Below, piece after piece: positions 22,461-34,065 of a stretch of 64,000 bases of DNA. The DNA comes from Cordilura impudica (lineage: Eukaryota; Arthropoda; Insecta; Diptera; Scathophagidae): positions 233,947,836 through 234,011,835 of the forward strand of contig OY821518.1 in the NCBI GenBank assembly GCA_963682025.1, read 5' to 3'. The notes beneath the pieces were generated by a model. That model did not search any database. It was not told where the DNA came from and saw only the letters and a program-made list of their open reading frames with translations. Within the stretch, counting starts at the first letter, position 1. Every line of letters begins with the position of its first letter. The position numbers and the translations under genes were made by a program.

Positions 22461-22636
22461 AAAAATTAAAAAAAATATAATAAAAAAATAAATAAATAAA
22501 ATAAAATAATACGGCCGGGCATACTAGTACTTAATAGAGGAACTACTTTGGGTTACCAAGTCGGTTTTACAATTATAATCGGCTATTTGCTAACTTTTGA
22601 CACGCCAACTAATAATAAAATACCCCAGATATTTTT

Positions 22637-25223
22637 GATGTGTAAACATCTATACGCGCAGCGGGGTAAATTTCTATTTCACAATACAATCGCAAAAACA
22701 GCGTAACACATCGGTGTGAGCTGAAGTGTAAATCGGTGTGACTTTATCTGATTGTATTTGTGAAAAAATTATGATATGTTCCCTTCTAAACATTTTCCAA
22801 TTGTCTTTCAAAAAACATCAATTGTATTTCAGAAAACATCAATTGTATTTCAGAAACCACCGATATAATTCAGAAAACATCATTTGAATTTCAGAAAACA
22901 TAAATTGAATTTCAGAAAACATCAATATAATTTCAGAAAACATCATTCAAGTTTCAGAAAACATCAATTGAATTTCAGAAAACATCAATAGAATTTCAGA
23001 AAACATCACTTGAATTTCAGAAAACATCAATATAATTTCAGAAGACATCATTCGAGTTTCAGAAAACATCAATTGAATTTCAGAAAACATTAATAGAATT
23101 TCAGAAAACATCAATTGTATTTCAGAAACCATCAATATAATTTCAGAAAACATCATTTGAATTTCAAAAAACATAAACAGAATTTCAGAAAACATCAATA
23201 TAATTTCAGAAAACATCATTCGAGTTTCAGAAAACATCAATTGAATTTCAGAAAGCATCAAAAGAATTTCAGAAAACATCAATTTTATTTCAGAAACCAT
23301 CAAAATAATTTCAGAAAACATAAATAGAATTTCAGAAAACATCAATATAATTTCAGAAAACATCATTCGGGTTTCAGAAAACATCAATTGAATTTCAGAA
23401 AGCATCAATAGAATTTCAGAAAACATCAATTGTATTTCAGAAACCATCAATAAAATTTCAGAAAACATCATTTGAATTTCAGAAAACATAAATAGAATTT
23501 GAGAAAACATCAATATAATTTCAGAAAACATCATTTGAATTTCAAAAAACATAAATAGAATTTCAGAAAATATCAATATAATTTCAGAAAACATCATTCG
23601 AGTTTCAGAAAACATCAATTGAATTTCTGAAAGCATCAATAGAATTTCAGAAAACGTCAATTGTATTTCAGAAACCATCAATATAATTTCAGAAAACATC
23701 ATTCGAGTTTCAGAAAACATCAATTGAATTTCAGAAAACATCAATAGAATTTCAGAAAACATCACTTGAATTTCAGAAAACATAAATAGAATTTCAGAAA
23801 ACATAAATAGAATTTCAGAAAACATCAATTGTATTTCAGAAACCATCAATAAAATTTCAGAAAACATCATTTGAATTTCAGAAAACATAAATAGAATTTG
23901 AGAAAACATCAATATAATTTCAGAAAACATCATTTGAATTTCAAAAAACATAAATGGAATTTCAGAAAATATCAATATAATTTCAGAAAACATCATTCGA
24001 GTTTCAGAAAACATCAATATAATTTCAGAAAACATCATTTGAATTTCAGAAAACATAAATTGAATTACAGAAAACATCAATATAATTTCAGAAAACATCA
24101 TTCGAGTTTCAGAAAACATCAATTGAATTTCAGCAAACATCAATAGAATTTCAGAAAACATCACTTGAATTTCAGAAAACATAAATAGAATTTCAGAAAA
24201 CATCAATATAATTTCAGAAAACATCATTCGAGTTTCAGAAAACATCAATTGAATTTCAGAAAGCATCAATAGAATTTCAGAAAACATCAATTGTATTTCA
24301 GAAACCATCAATATAATTTCAGAAAACATCATTTGAATTTCAGAAAACATAAATAGAATTTCAGAAAACATCAATATAATTTCAGAAGACATCATTCGAG
24401 TTTCAGAAAACATCATTTGAATTTCAGAAAACATCAATTGTATTTCAGAAACCATCAATTGTATTTCAGAAAACATCAATTGTATTTCAGAAAACATCAT
24501 ATGAATTTCAGAAAACATAAATAGAATTTCAGAAAACATCAATTGCATTTCAGAAAACATCAATTGAATTTCAGAAAACATCATTTGAATTTCAGAAAAC
24601 ATAAATAGAATTTCAGAAAACATCAATAGAATTTCAGAAAACATCATTTGAATTTCAGAAAACATAAATAGAATTTCAGAAAACATCAATATAATTTCAG
24701 AAAACATCATTCGAGTTTCAGAAAACATCAATTGAGTTTCAGAAAACATCAATAGAATTTCAGAAAACATCACTTGAATTTCAGAAAACATAAATAGAAT
24801 TTCAGAAAACATAAATAAAATTTCAGAAAACATCATTCGAGTTTCAGAAAACATCATTTGAATTTCAGAAAACATAAATAGAATTTCAGAAAACATCATT
24901 CGAGATTCAGAAAACATCATTTGAATTTCAGAAAACATAAATAAAATTTCAGAAAACATCTTTCGAGTTTCAGAAAACATCACTTGAATCTCAGAAAACA
25001 TCAATTGTATTTCAGAAAACATCATTTGAATTTCAGAAAACATAAATAGAATTTGAGAAAACATCAATTGTATTTCAGAAAACATCAATTGTATTTCAGA
25101 AACCATCAATTGCATTTCAGAAAACATCAATTGAATTTCAGAAAACAGCATAATCGACTTATTTTTTAGGCACTGGAAAATATGATGTTGATGTTTTCTT
25201 TAATTATTAGATGTTTACACATC
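22637..25223. repeat. 15-bp inverted repeat bracketing the 21-bp array
   Basis: GATGTGTAAACATCT at 22637-22651 and its exact complement AGATGTTTACACATC at 25209-25223, on either side of the array. Each half is itself nearly palindromic (GATGT...ACATC). The similarity does not extend further, so these may be termini of an element whose interior became the array, or coincidence. Confidence 0.45.
22800..25146. repeat. 21-bp minisatellite array, ~110 units
   Basis: Tandem units of the form ATTTCAGAAAACATCAATTGA repeat with period 21. Variants differ mainly in the last six bases (ATTGAA, ATAGAA, ATATAA, TTCGAG, TTTGAA, CTTGAA), and the variants recur in blocks, indicating a higher-order arrangement. 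From 22947 to 25151 there is no indel: all units keep length 21, so the minus strand is open for 734 codons as a heptad M-F-S-E-I-x-x. One 20-bp unit (~22856-22876) breaks the phase at the left edge, and a CGA-to-TGA change near 22947 ends the frame. I treat it as a satellite, not a gene. Confidence 0.92.
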
Positions 25224-26010
25224 TCCCTTGTGATCGGACTCACATGATTTTTTAAATCCTATTCTTGCTCTAATCAAGTCGCGATATCTCTCATCTGGAC
25301 TTTTTTTCAAAATTGCACTATTTATGTGTATTTAGATACCCATCGTCGGCAAATTTATCTTTTTAAAGTTGTCCTCTAAATTATGTGTTGTTCTCAATTT
25401 TTTTTTAGTTCAAAAAAATTTATGGGTATATACACAGAAACGACTACCGGCACCGAAATTCACGTTAATAACAAACTTATTTTTTGTATCTTATCTCAGT
25501 TGTTATGTTGAGAAAAATGTCATGAAAGCTGCAAGTAAATTTTTTCTTGATCTTAGTTACTTTTAATTTGTACTTTTTTACTTTAGAATTTGTAGCTAAA
25601 ATTTTCTCACTTTTCTTCATATGCAATCTGATTTTTATTATCTAGAATATTATTACCTAAAAGTAAAATAATATATACGAAGTTTTTGGTAGTCAATGCA
25701 ATCTTGAGTTGGAATTAATTGAACTAATCTTTATTACAAACATGACCGAAATTTGTCACGTTATAAATGTTAAAAAAAAACCGAATTCAAATATTTCAAC
25801 ATGATAACTGCCAATAGAAAGCCACATAATTGCATTAAATGTAAAAAAGACTCGCTTTAAAAGATTATTTTCCAATTCGCAGATTTCTGCATTTTCTTAG
25901 ATGCAGTCGAAACCGTATTCTAATTTTTTGCCGCGTGCCTAATCTCATGTTTATTGCTAATATATTGGAAACAAGAAATAAACAAAACTTACCTTTTGCA
26001 CTAAACATAG
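25147..26010. other. AT-rich spacer, nothing assigned
   Basis: Apart from the inverted-repeat half at 25209-25223, no repeat family or coding frame is recognised. Confidence 0.4.
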
Positions 26011-26388
26011 TGTATAGAAAATAAGCATAAACCAAATTTGAGTGGCATTGTTATTAATTTTTTTTGCCTTCGGATATGAAAAAGTTCATATCGGTTGTTA
26101 TATTTATATCGGGACTAAGTCAAAATATGGATCGATCCTGACTATATTTGGTAAGGTCACTTATTTCTTTGCAAAAACATATACAAACCAAAATTGGGAA
26201 AAATCGGTACAATATTTTTGTTTTTTGACTATGAGAAAGAAATATCCTCTAGGGTTTATATGGATACAATAAACATACACAAATCGAATATGGCCGAGAT
26301 CTATATGACTGGCGGGCGGACGGACGGACGGACGGACATACATCGATAAATCGACTCAGAAAGTGATTCACTGGTATAGGGTATAAAT
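26011..26388 (-). mobile_element. Helentron-like repeat, family B, partial
   Basis: Carries TATAGAAAATAAGCATAAACC, TTGAGTGGCATTGTTATTAATT, ATGAAAAAGTTCATATCGG, then GGACGGACGGACGGACATAC (26319-26341), CGACTCAGAAAGTGATTC and GGTATAGGGTATAAAT. The central ~250 bp found in longer copies is missing. Confidence 0.65.
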
Positions 26389-28256
26389 ATTGTAAAGAGT
26401 TTTTATTATTATTTTTTTTTTCACTTCAAAGGCTTGTGAATATCGCGTTCTTGATTTTAAAAATGCCCATATATATATTTTTTTGTTCAATTCATTTTTG
26501 TATTGCCCCAAAACTAGCTTACTGAAAAAACTTATCAAAATCTAAATTGCACAAATAAAAATAAAAATGCCAATCTCTGGCCCAGTGTGCATGAGAAACA
26601 TAAAAAGAAACACGAAAAAATAAAAAGAGAAAAAACATAATTAAGACTACACTTTTGCTTAAAATTATTAAGTCTTCAGCCCAGTGTTCAATAAAGACTT
26701 CATAAGAAGCACGAAAAGATTAAAAAGGAATGGCAAAAAATATGAAATACAAACTTTTAACTTCTGAAGGTGTATTGGAATTTGTTTTGAAAACATACTT
26801 AAACACTCGGCTTCCTAACTATCTGGCTGGCAGGTGTTGTTTGTTGCAAGAACCACTGACAGCAACACCAGCACACAAAAAAATTGTTGATCCTTTTTAA
26901 CACTTGACTTGTCAAGGTCATTGTATTCTACACCGTAGGGTTATTCCTGGTGGAGTTACAGAATTTATAAATTTACATACTACGTTAAAAAAGTATACAA
27001 CATTTTGCAGAAACTCGAATCTAATTACCTCAAACTTGATCGCAATAATTTCTTAGCGAATTTAATTACGATTGTTCGAAATTTAAACCTATAAAGCGTT
27101 TTAAAAAATATTTTGTAAAACCAAAGTTCTTAAAATTCATAAAATTTTCTTTTTTTAAGCCATATTAGTATTCTACACTATTATAGTGCTTAAAGCAAAT
27201 TTTCTTATATTTAATCTAGCAAAATTTCACATGCTTTCGAATAAATCCGGTACCAAAAACATTAATTTCGAACATTCGCCAAGAATTTCACTCACTCACG
27301 ATTGCCGTTATTTAGCCTAACTACACTGATTATTTTTATTTCCTTACCAGAAATTTAAAATTATTCTACTGATGATCCCCAGCTATAGGTTTTGAACCTA
27401 AATCACAGACGTGATTTCATATCAAGTAAACTCATCTCCAAACAAGGTTTTCCGTTTATTAAGGGGCCTACCATGTGTTTTGCTGTTGTGGTAGTCAAAC
27501 CTGTTTGCCTACCAGCCATTTGATTAAGGTTTTCATATCATAAATTTTCCATATAACTTTGTCAAGAATATATTTTACAAAAATTTTTTGAAAAACGTAT
27601 TCTTTTTTAAATATTCCGGATACTTTTTGTTCACAATTCTGCTTGTTTAATATTAAGTATACTGACTTAAAAAAACTTTTAGCAGCTTAACTTGAAGTTT
27701 TTAACTTAAGTAAGTAGACAATGACAAATATTTTTAGGAAAGCAACAAGCTCTAAACAACTTTGAAATCACAGCACGTTATTTTTCATACATTCGACATG
27801 AGTCTTTCGAGGTTGGTTGTAGGTTTTAGTTTAGCTTGGGAACTATTGAATATTTTGTTTTTTTTTTTTTTTGTTTTTGTTTTTAGTTATAAAGTGCATT
27901 GGAAAGTAAATAATATTGTACAGAAATTGTTATAATCTTACATTAGAGACGTCAGGAACTATTAAAGCGATTTGGATAAGGCGATTAGAGAATTATTTTA
28001 CTTAAGAAAGAGCAAACAACAAAAATTTAAAAAAAAAAATATCCATTTCTTTGGGAATGCAGGTAGTTTTTTTTAGTTATTACAATTAAATCATGATCTT
28101 TATGTTATTTGTCAAAATTTTTGTAATTATAAGCAGTTAAGTACAAAAATGAGCCAAATCGGTGAAGTGATTCAAAATTTAAAAATGAAAATGGTTAAAC
28201 ATTAACAGTAAATTAACTTATATGAAACTGTGAGATTAACGTTTTTTTAGTTTTAT
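26389..28256. other. AT-rich spacer with weak ~120-bp duplication
   Basis: Near 26570-26745 two related stretches share CCCAGTGT(G/T)CA, AAGA(A/-)(A/G)CACGAAAA and AAAAAG, a degenerate duplication. The remainder to 28256 is AT-rich with no recognised gene or repeat family. Confidence 0.35.
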
Positions 28257-28730
28257 TATACCCTCCACACCTCAGTGGCAGAGGGTATATATAGGTTTGT
28301 CATTCCGTTTGTAACGCATCGAAATAAATTCTGAGACCCCAAAACCATATATTTTCTTGATCATTATAACAAGGGAAGTTGATTTACCGATGACCGTCTG
28401 TCCGTCTGTCCGTCTGTCTGTGGAAATCACGCCGTCAATATCTAATCCAAACCGTTCATTTTTGTATAAAATCGTTTATTAACATCCCAAAGGAGTTGCT
28501 ATTTAAAATCGTCAAAATCGGTCAAATGGGTCACAAGTTATGAATGAAACATTGAAAAAACTCTTGAACAAAATAAAATTTTTCAGTGTGTTTGTTGTTT
28601 TTCTTAAGATATATTGTATATGTTGTAATTCTTCGTATTGTTGAAGTCATTGCAATTGTGCGTATATTAATACCGCACGCGTCCACTGGTCTAGGCAAGT
28701 ATTACCACATATTTTTTTATCGCTAAAAAT
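28257..28730 (+). mobile_element. Helentron-like repeat, family A copy 3, 5' part
   Basis: Start TATACCCTCCACACCTCAG; TTTGTCATTCCGTTTGTAAC; TATTTTCTTGATCATTATAAC; (GTCTGTCC)n tract at 28394-28422; GGAAATCACGCC. It runs into the AT-rich array at ~28730. A matching family A 3' end is found only at 31480-31575, so array and nested family B repeat may lie inside this copy. Confidence 0.68.
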
Positions 28731-28832
28731 AAAAATTAAATATTAAAAATTAAAAAAATTAATAAAAATAAAAAATAAAAAAATAAAAATAAAAGTTAAA
28801 AATGAAAACCAAAAAATGAAAAATTAATTGAA

Positions 28833-28863
<31 letters not shown>

Positions 28864-29225
28864 TGAAAATGAAAAATCGGAGATGTAAAATTTTTAATTA
28901 AAAATTAAAAACTAAAAATTAAAAATTAAAAATCAAAAATTAAAAATTAACAATTAAAAATTAAAAATTAAAAAATTAAAAATTAAAATTTAAAAATTAA
29001 AAATTAAAAATTAAAAATTAAAAATTCAAAATTAAAAATTAAAAATTAAAATTTAAAAATTAAAAATTAAAAATTAAAAATTAAAAATTAAAAATTAAAA
29101 ATTAAAAATTAAAAATTAAAAATTAAAAATTAAATATTAAAAATTAAAAAATTAATAAAAATAAAAAATAAAAAAATAAAAATGAAAGTTAAAAATGAAA
29201 ACCGAAAAATGAAAAATTAATTGAA

Positions 29226-29256
<31 letters not shown>

Positions 29257-30322
29257 TGAAAATGAAAAATCGGAGATGTAAAATTTTTAATTAAAAATTA
29301 AAAACTAAAGATTAAAAATTAAAAATCAAAAATTAAAAATTAACAATTAAAAATTAAAAATTAAAAAATTAAAATTTAAAAATTCAAAATTCAAAATTAA
29401 AAATTAAAATTTAAAAATTAAAAATTAAAAATTAAAAATTAAAAATTAAAAATTAAAAATTAAAAATTAAAAATTAAAAATTAAAAATTAAAAATTAAAA
29501 ATTAAAAATTAAAAATTAAAAATTAAAAATTAAAAATTAAAAATTAAAAATTAAAAATTAAAAAATAAAAATTTAAAATTAAAAATTAAAAAAATAAAAA
29601 TAAAAATTAAAAACTAAAAATTTAAAATTAAAATTTAAAAATTAAAAATTAAAAATTAAAAATTAAAAATTAAAAATTAAAAATAAAAAATTAAAAATTA
29701 AAAATTAAAAATTAAAAATTAAAAATTAAAAATTAAAAATTAAAAATTAAAAAATAAAAATTTAAAATTAAAAATTAAAAATTTAAAAATAAAAATTAAA
29801 AACTAAAATTTTAAAATTAAAATTTAAAAATTAAAAATTAAAAATTAAAAACTAAAAATTAAAAATTAAAAATTAAAAATCAAAAATTAAAAAATAAAAA
29901 TTTAAAATTAAAAATTAAAACTTAAAAATTCAAAATTAAAAATTAAAAATTAAAAATTAAAAATTAAAAATTAAAAATTAAAAATTAAAAATTAAAAATT
30001 AAAAATTAAAAATTAAAAATTAAAAATTAAAAATTAAAAATTAAAAATTAAAAATTAAAAATTAAAAATTAAAAATTAAAAATTAAAAAATAAAAATTTA
30101 AAATTAAAAATTAAAAATATAAAAATAAAAATTAAAAACTAAAATTTTAAAATTAAAAATTAAAAATTAAAAAATAAAAATTTAAAATTAAAAATTAAAA
30201 AATAAAAATTTAAAACTAAAAATTAAAAATTAAAAATTAAAAATTAAAAATTAAAAATTAAAAATCAAAAATTAAAAAATAAAAATTTTAACTTAAAAAT
30301 TAAAACTTAAAAATTCAAAATT
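28731..30322. repeat. 1.6-kb (TTAAAAA)n-type array
   Basis: Dominated by 7-bp TTAAAAA units with single-base variants (AAAATAAA, ATTTAAA, ATCAAAA). A more complex sub-block containing ATGAAAAATGGAAAATGAAA and ATCGGAGATGTAAAATTTTT occurs twice, near 28790-28900 and 29180-29290, about 390 bp apart, so a larger segment was duplicated as well as the 7-mer. Non-coding. Confidence 0.93.
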
Positions 30323-30540
30323 ACTAGCTAATTCAGATAAAAATATTTTAAAATTTACTTTTTTTTAATATTAATATCTGGAAATTTTTAGCCAAGAATC
30401 AGTTGGTTTTTTTTTTTTTTTTTAATTATGAATTATCTCAAAACTTTCTTATAGGGATCAAACTTTGGGTGTTATAACGCTGGCTGCGTTATATAACGAA
30501 TTTCATTAGGGGTTTTCTACTCCAGTAAAAGAAAAACAAA

Positions 30541-31323
30541 TAAGAAAATTATAGTCGGTCGAGACCGACAATATGATACCCTATACCATGCGTTTAGAGA
30601 CCCTATCTCCTAGGCCCAACTAACTGGATATAGAAAATAAGCATAAACCAAATTTGAGTGGGATTTTTATTAATTTTTTTGGCTGCAGATATGAAAAAGT
30701 TCATATGGGATGCTATATCTATATGGGGACTAGCCCAAAAATGCACCGATCCTGACTATGTTTGGTAAAGTCTCTTGTATTTTGCAAAAATATATACAAA
30801 CAAAATTTGAGAAGAATCAGTGCAATATTTTTGTTTTTTGATAGATTTAAGTGAAGATCGGGAAGCAGCTCCATATGGGGCCTATGACTAAGAGTTGTCC
30901 AATAGGGATCATTTTTGGAATACTGATTAATGGATGTAATATATACATACAAAGCCAATTTGACTAAGATTTGTATGATAATTTGGATCTTATGGCAATA
31001 TATGTTGATTTCATAGGGGTCATTTGTATGGGGGCTAGGTCTGAACATAGACCGATTCTCACCAATTTCAATAGCGTTCATCCCATGGCGGATATAAGAT
31101 CAAATACCAAATTTCGTCAAAATATATTCATATTTGCGACCTGCAGTTGGATTACAAGCTTTACATGGACACACAGACGGACCGACGGACGGTTTAATCG
31201 AATCAGATAGTGATTCTGATTCGATCGGTATAATTAAAGATGGGTGTAGGTCAAATATTGTTGGTTGTTACAAACAGCAGCACAAAGTCATTATACTCAA
31301 ACCACATAGTGGTATAGGGTATA
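30541..31323 (-). mobile_element. Helentron-like repeat, family B copy (complete)
   Basis: Begins TAAGAAAATTATAGTCGGTC, with a near-perfect palindrome GTCGGTCGAGACCGAC, and ends CCACATAGTGGTATAGGGTA. Between are GAGTGGGATTTTTATTAATT, ATCGGGAAGCAGCTCCATATG, ACACAGACGGACCGACGGAC (31167-31190) and GTTACAAACAGCAGCAC. It aligns over its length with the opposite-strand copy at 38.9-39.7 kb. The open frames on both strands are remnants of repeat sequence, not genes. Confidence 0.72.
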
Positions 31324-31479
31324 ATAATGTCATTTTTCAAATAGTAACGAATTCTTTCTATAGAAGACACGATCATTGTTTTTTTTAACAAGGAATTATA
31401 ATAGAAACTGGCCAATAAGAAAAGCAATTAACTTTAAATTTAATTGGTACTCGATATTTAAATTTCAATACGGACAACA

Positions 31480-31575
31480 GTTTTAAAGTGGTAGCCGTAC
31501 CCAATATTGGTTGTAATATTAAGTTTAAGATGCAGGTGGAGGGTATCAAAGATTCGGTCCAGCCGAATTTAATAC
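31480..31575 (+). mobile_element. Family A 3' end
   Basis: GGTAGCCGTACCCAATATTGG, then GGTGGAGGGTATCAAAGATTC and a hairpin TTCGG..CAGCCGAA. This is the terminal segment of family A and probably completes the copy starting at 28257. Confidence 0.55.
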
Positions 31576-31796
31576 TTTCTATTTTTAATGTTTTTGATGT
31601 TATTTTTTTTTAATCTATAAAAATGTCGAAAGTGTTCTGTTTTGTTCTTGTAGCATCTGTTGTAAATTTATTTTCTTTTTAAAATTTTTTATGCAAAAAC
31701 TTTTTATGGATAAAAATGTAGTTTTATTCAAGAAATTTTTCGACGATTTATTTACCTGTCAAAACTTGTGCTGGGAAAATTATTTCTTATTTTTTT

Positions 31797-32551
31797 TATA
31801 TCCTCCACATCAGCGTGAAAAAAAGCTGGACCCCATAATTTATATATATATATTCTTGATCGTTATTAAAACTGAAGTTGGTATTAGCGATGTTCGTCTG
31901 TCCTTCTGTGGAAATCACGATCACGCCTTCAATAGGTCAGCTGGAATGCTCATTTTTAATGCAAATGGTTCATTGGCATCCTGACCAGGTTTCTACTTCA
32001 AATCATCAAAAATCTGTTCCCGAGATTTCGATGAAAATGTAAAAAAAAAAAAACTATAAAAATATAATTTTTCTATGTTGCTGTTGTTACTCAAAAAATT
32101 TAAAAATTGTTATGTGTGTGATTGTGGCCGCTGTGTTTGTAGCATTCATTAGTGTATGTACTTGGTTATACTCCACGTGTCAAGATGTAGACGTCGGCTT
32201 AAAGCCATCATTTCACCGCCACCGGCGTTGCTTAACCAACCAACTGCTTAACCAACTTGAAATTGTCATAGACAAATATCTGTTTTTTAATTGTATTCCT
32301 TTTCACGTTTACGTAAAACCCAGCAAATCTTACTCTAATAACAAAAAAGCAATAAAATTTTTCAGTTAATCGATTCTAGAAAAAAACAATGATTGTCTTT
32401 GCAAAAAAAAAAAAAAACTAAGAAATTCTAATAAATACTGGTGAAAAAACAAAAATAATTAATTACAAATTTAAATGGTATTAGAACTTTAAGGGATAAG
32501 TATCTGTATTGAAATGGTAGCCGTACCCAACATTGGTTATAATATTGAGTA
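31797..32551 (+). mobile_element. Helentron-like repeat, family A copy 4, 3'-truncated
   Basis: Start TATATCCTCCACATCAGCGTG; TATATATATATTCTTGATCG at 31841-31861; GCGATGTTCGTCTGTCC; TGGAAATCACG; near the end GGTAGCCGTACCCAACATTGG as in copy 3, but the terminal GGTGGAGGGTAT and hairpin are absent. The 85-97 codon frames here are in repeat sequence and are not convincing genes. Confidence 0.6.
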
Positions 32552-32673
32552 AACACTATTACTTGTTTTTTCCTACAATAGGAAACAATTTTGTCGGTAA
32601 TAAATATGTATCGGTACCAGTGTTATTTTGCGGGCAAAAACTATTTCATGAAAAATTTAGATGTTGCATGTTT

Positions 32674-33105
32674 ATACCTGCACCCCACTGTGTAGAGGGT
32701 ATACTCGCATATCGTTTGCCATTCCGTTTGTAACACAATGATAAAATAATTTGCGACCTCATAAAGTATATTTATTCTTCATCCATATAACAACTCGAGT
32801 CGATATAGCGATCTCCGTCGTCTGTCTGTTGAATTCACGCTCATTCACAACATAAAAAATTTAAGCTTTAGAACAATATTGTTTACCATTACTTCGAGCG
32901 GGTAGCTATTTAAAATGGGCTAAATCGGGCATCATTGTGCCAAGATATGACCGAAAATATGCAAGCATATTTTTTTTTTAATAATTATATATTAAGTATA
33001 TCAAATTGTTTACTTTTTCCAATATTTTGTTTACATTTGTTATAATAGTGCAATAAGTCCAGATGTTAATGAAAACGTAAAACCCAGGTGGAGGGTATCA
33101 AAGAA
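32674..33105 (+). mobile_element. Helentron-like repeat, family A copy 5
   Basis: Start TACCTGCACCCCACTGTGTAG; TTTGCCATTCCGTTTGTAAC; CAACTCGAGTCGATATAGCG; TTGAATTCACGCTCATTCAC; end CCAGGTGGAGGGTATCAAAG. The stretch AAGTCCAGATGTTAATG (33056-33072) is the empty version of the Helitron insertion site in copy 6. The last hairpin is missing. Confidence 0.68.
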
Positions 33106-33186
33106 TTTTTTTTTAAATATATTTTAAATTTAATTTTTTTTTACATGTATAAAAATTTCAAAAATGAAATTTGTCTGGAATTTGTT

Positions 33187-34026
33187 TACCCTCTAAACCA
33201 TTGTGCAGCGGCTATATATCAGTTTGTCATTTCGTTTGTAACGCAACGAAAAATGCATTTGAGACTCCGTAAAGTGCATATATTCTTGATCCTTATAACA
33301 ACTCGAGTCGATATAGCGGTGTACGTCTCTCCGTCTTTCTGTCTGTCTGTTGAAATCACGCTCATTCACAAAATAAACCAGTCACCTGGATAAAGCTATG
33401 ATAATATTGTTTCTCATTATTTCGAGCAGGTTGCTATTGAAAACGGGGTAAATCGGACATCACTGTGCCATTATATGTCTAAAAATATGAAGACGCCTCT
33501 AAAAAATATTTAAAGTTAAGTTTATCAAATTGTTTACTTTTTCACATATTTTCTTTACATTTGTTATAAATAGTGCTGAAGTCCAGATCTATAATAGGCT
33601 AGGCGATTTCTTGTGACCGATGTTTTGTTCTACTGTTTTATCCCGATTTTGATCAAACGTATATTATTTGAAAGGTATTTCTTTTTAGCCGTTTTGCAGA
33701 TTTACAGATTTTAAATTTTTTTCCTTTATTTTGAGTAATTTGCATTTAAAATTGCTACTAACACGTATATAAAATTATACAATGCTATGTGTGTGCTTAT
33801 TAAATTTCTTAATGTGCTTGTAATAAAAATGAGTATGTTTTTTGTGTTGGTTTGTGAATTGGTTATAATTGATTAGCATACCTTTAGGGTCTTTATTTAA
33901 TGAAAAAATAAAATTTCCGAGAATTTGCACTCGAATTTTGAGGGCTGGAATCTGCTAGTATTGATGTAAACGTCAAACCAAAGCGGTGTTTAGCAAAGAT
34001 TCAGCATAGCCGAATTAAACACTCTT
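33187..34026 (+). mobile_element. Helentron-like repeat, family A copy 6, with nested Helitron
   Basis: Start TACCCTCTAAACCATTGTGC; TTTGTCATTTCGTTTGTAAC; CAACTCGAGTCGATATAGCG; (GTCT)n at 33330-33350; end AGCAAAGATTCAGCATAGCC then GAATTAAACACTC. Split by the family D Helitron at 33588-33958. Its closest relative in the window is copy 5. Confidence 0.7.
33588..33958 (+). mobile_element. Non-autonomous Helitron, family D copy 2
   Basis: TCTATAATAGG at the 5' end, CTGCTAG at the 3' end, flanked by A (33587) and T (33959). The 3' hairpin CTCGAATTTTGAG has one mismatch. Relative to copy 1 (4893-5224) it keeps a ~40-bp internal block. The neighbouring family A copy at 32674 lacks exactly this segment at the matching position, confirming the borders and the absence of a target duplication. 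Confidence 0.85.
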
Positions 34027-34065
34027 GTTTTTGACATTTGATTTATTTATTTTTTTTTTATATAT

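Noticed and set aside
22800..25146. CRISPR array
   Set aside because: Units are contiguous 21-mers without unique spacers, and the context is a eukaryotic genome.
22947..25151. 734-codon minus-strand frame as a protein-coding gene
   Set aside because: It is entirely a 21-bp satellite; a period divisible by three keeps frames open without selection. No unique coding sequence, splice sites or promoter flank it. Kept as a repeat and a finding only.
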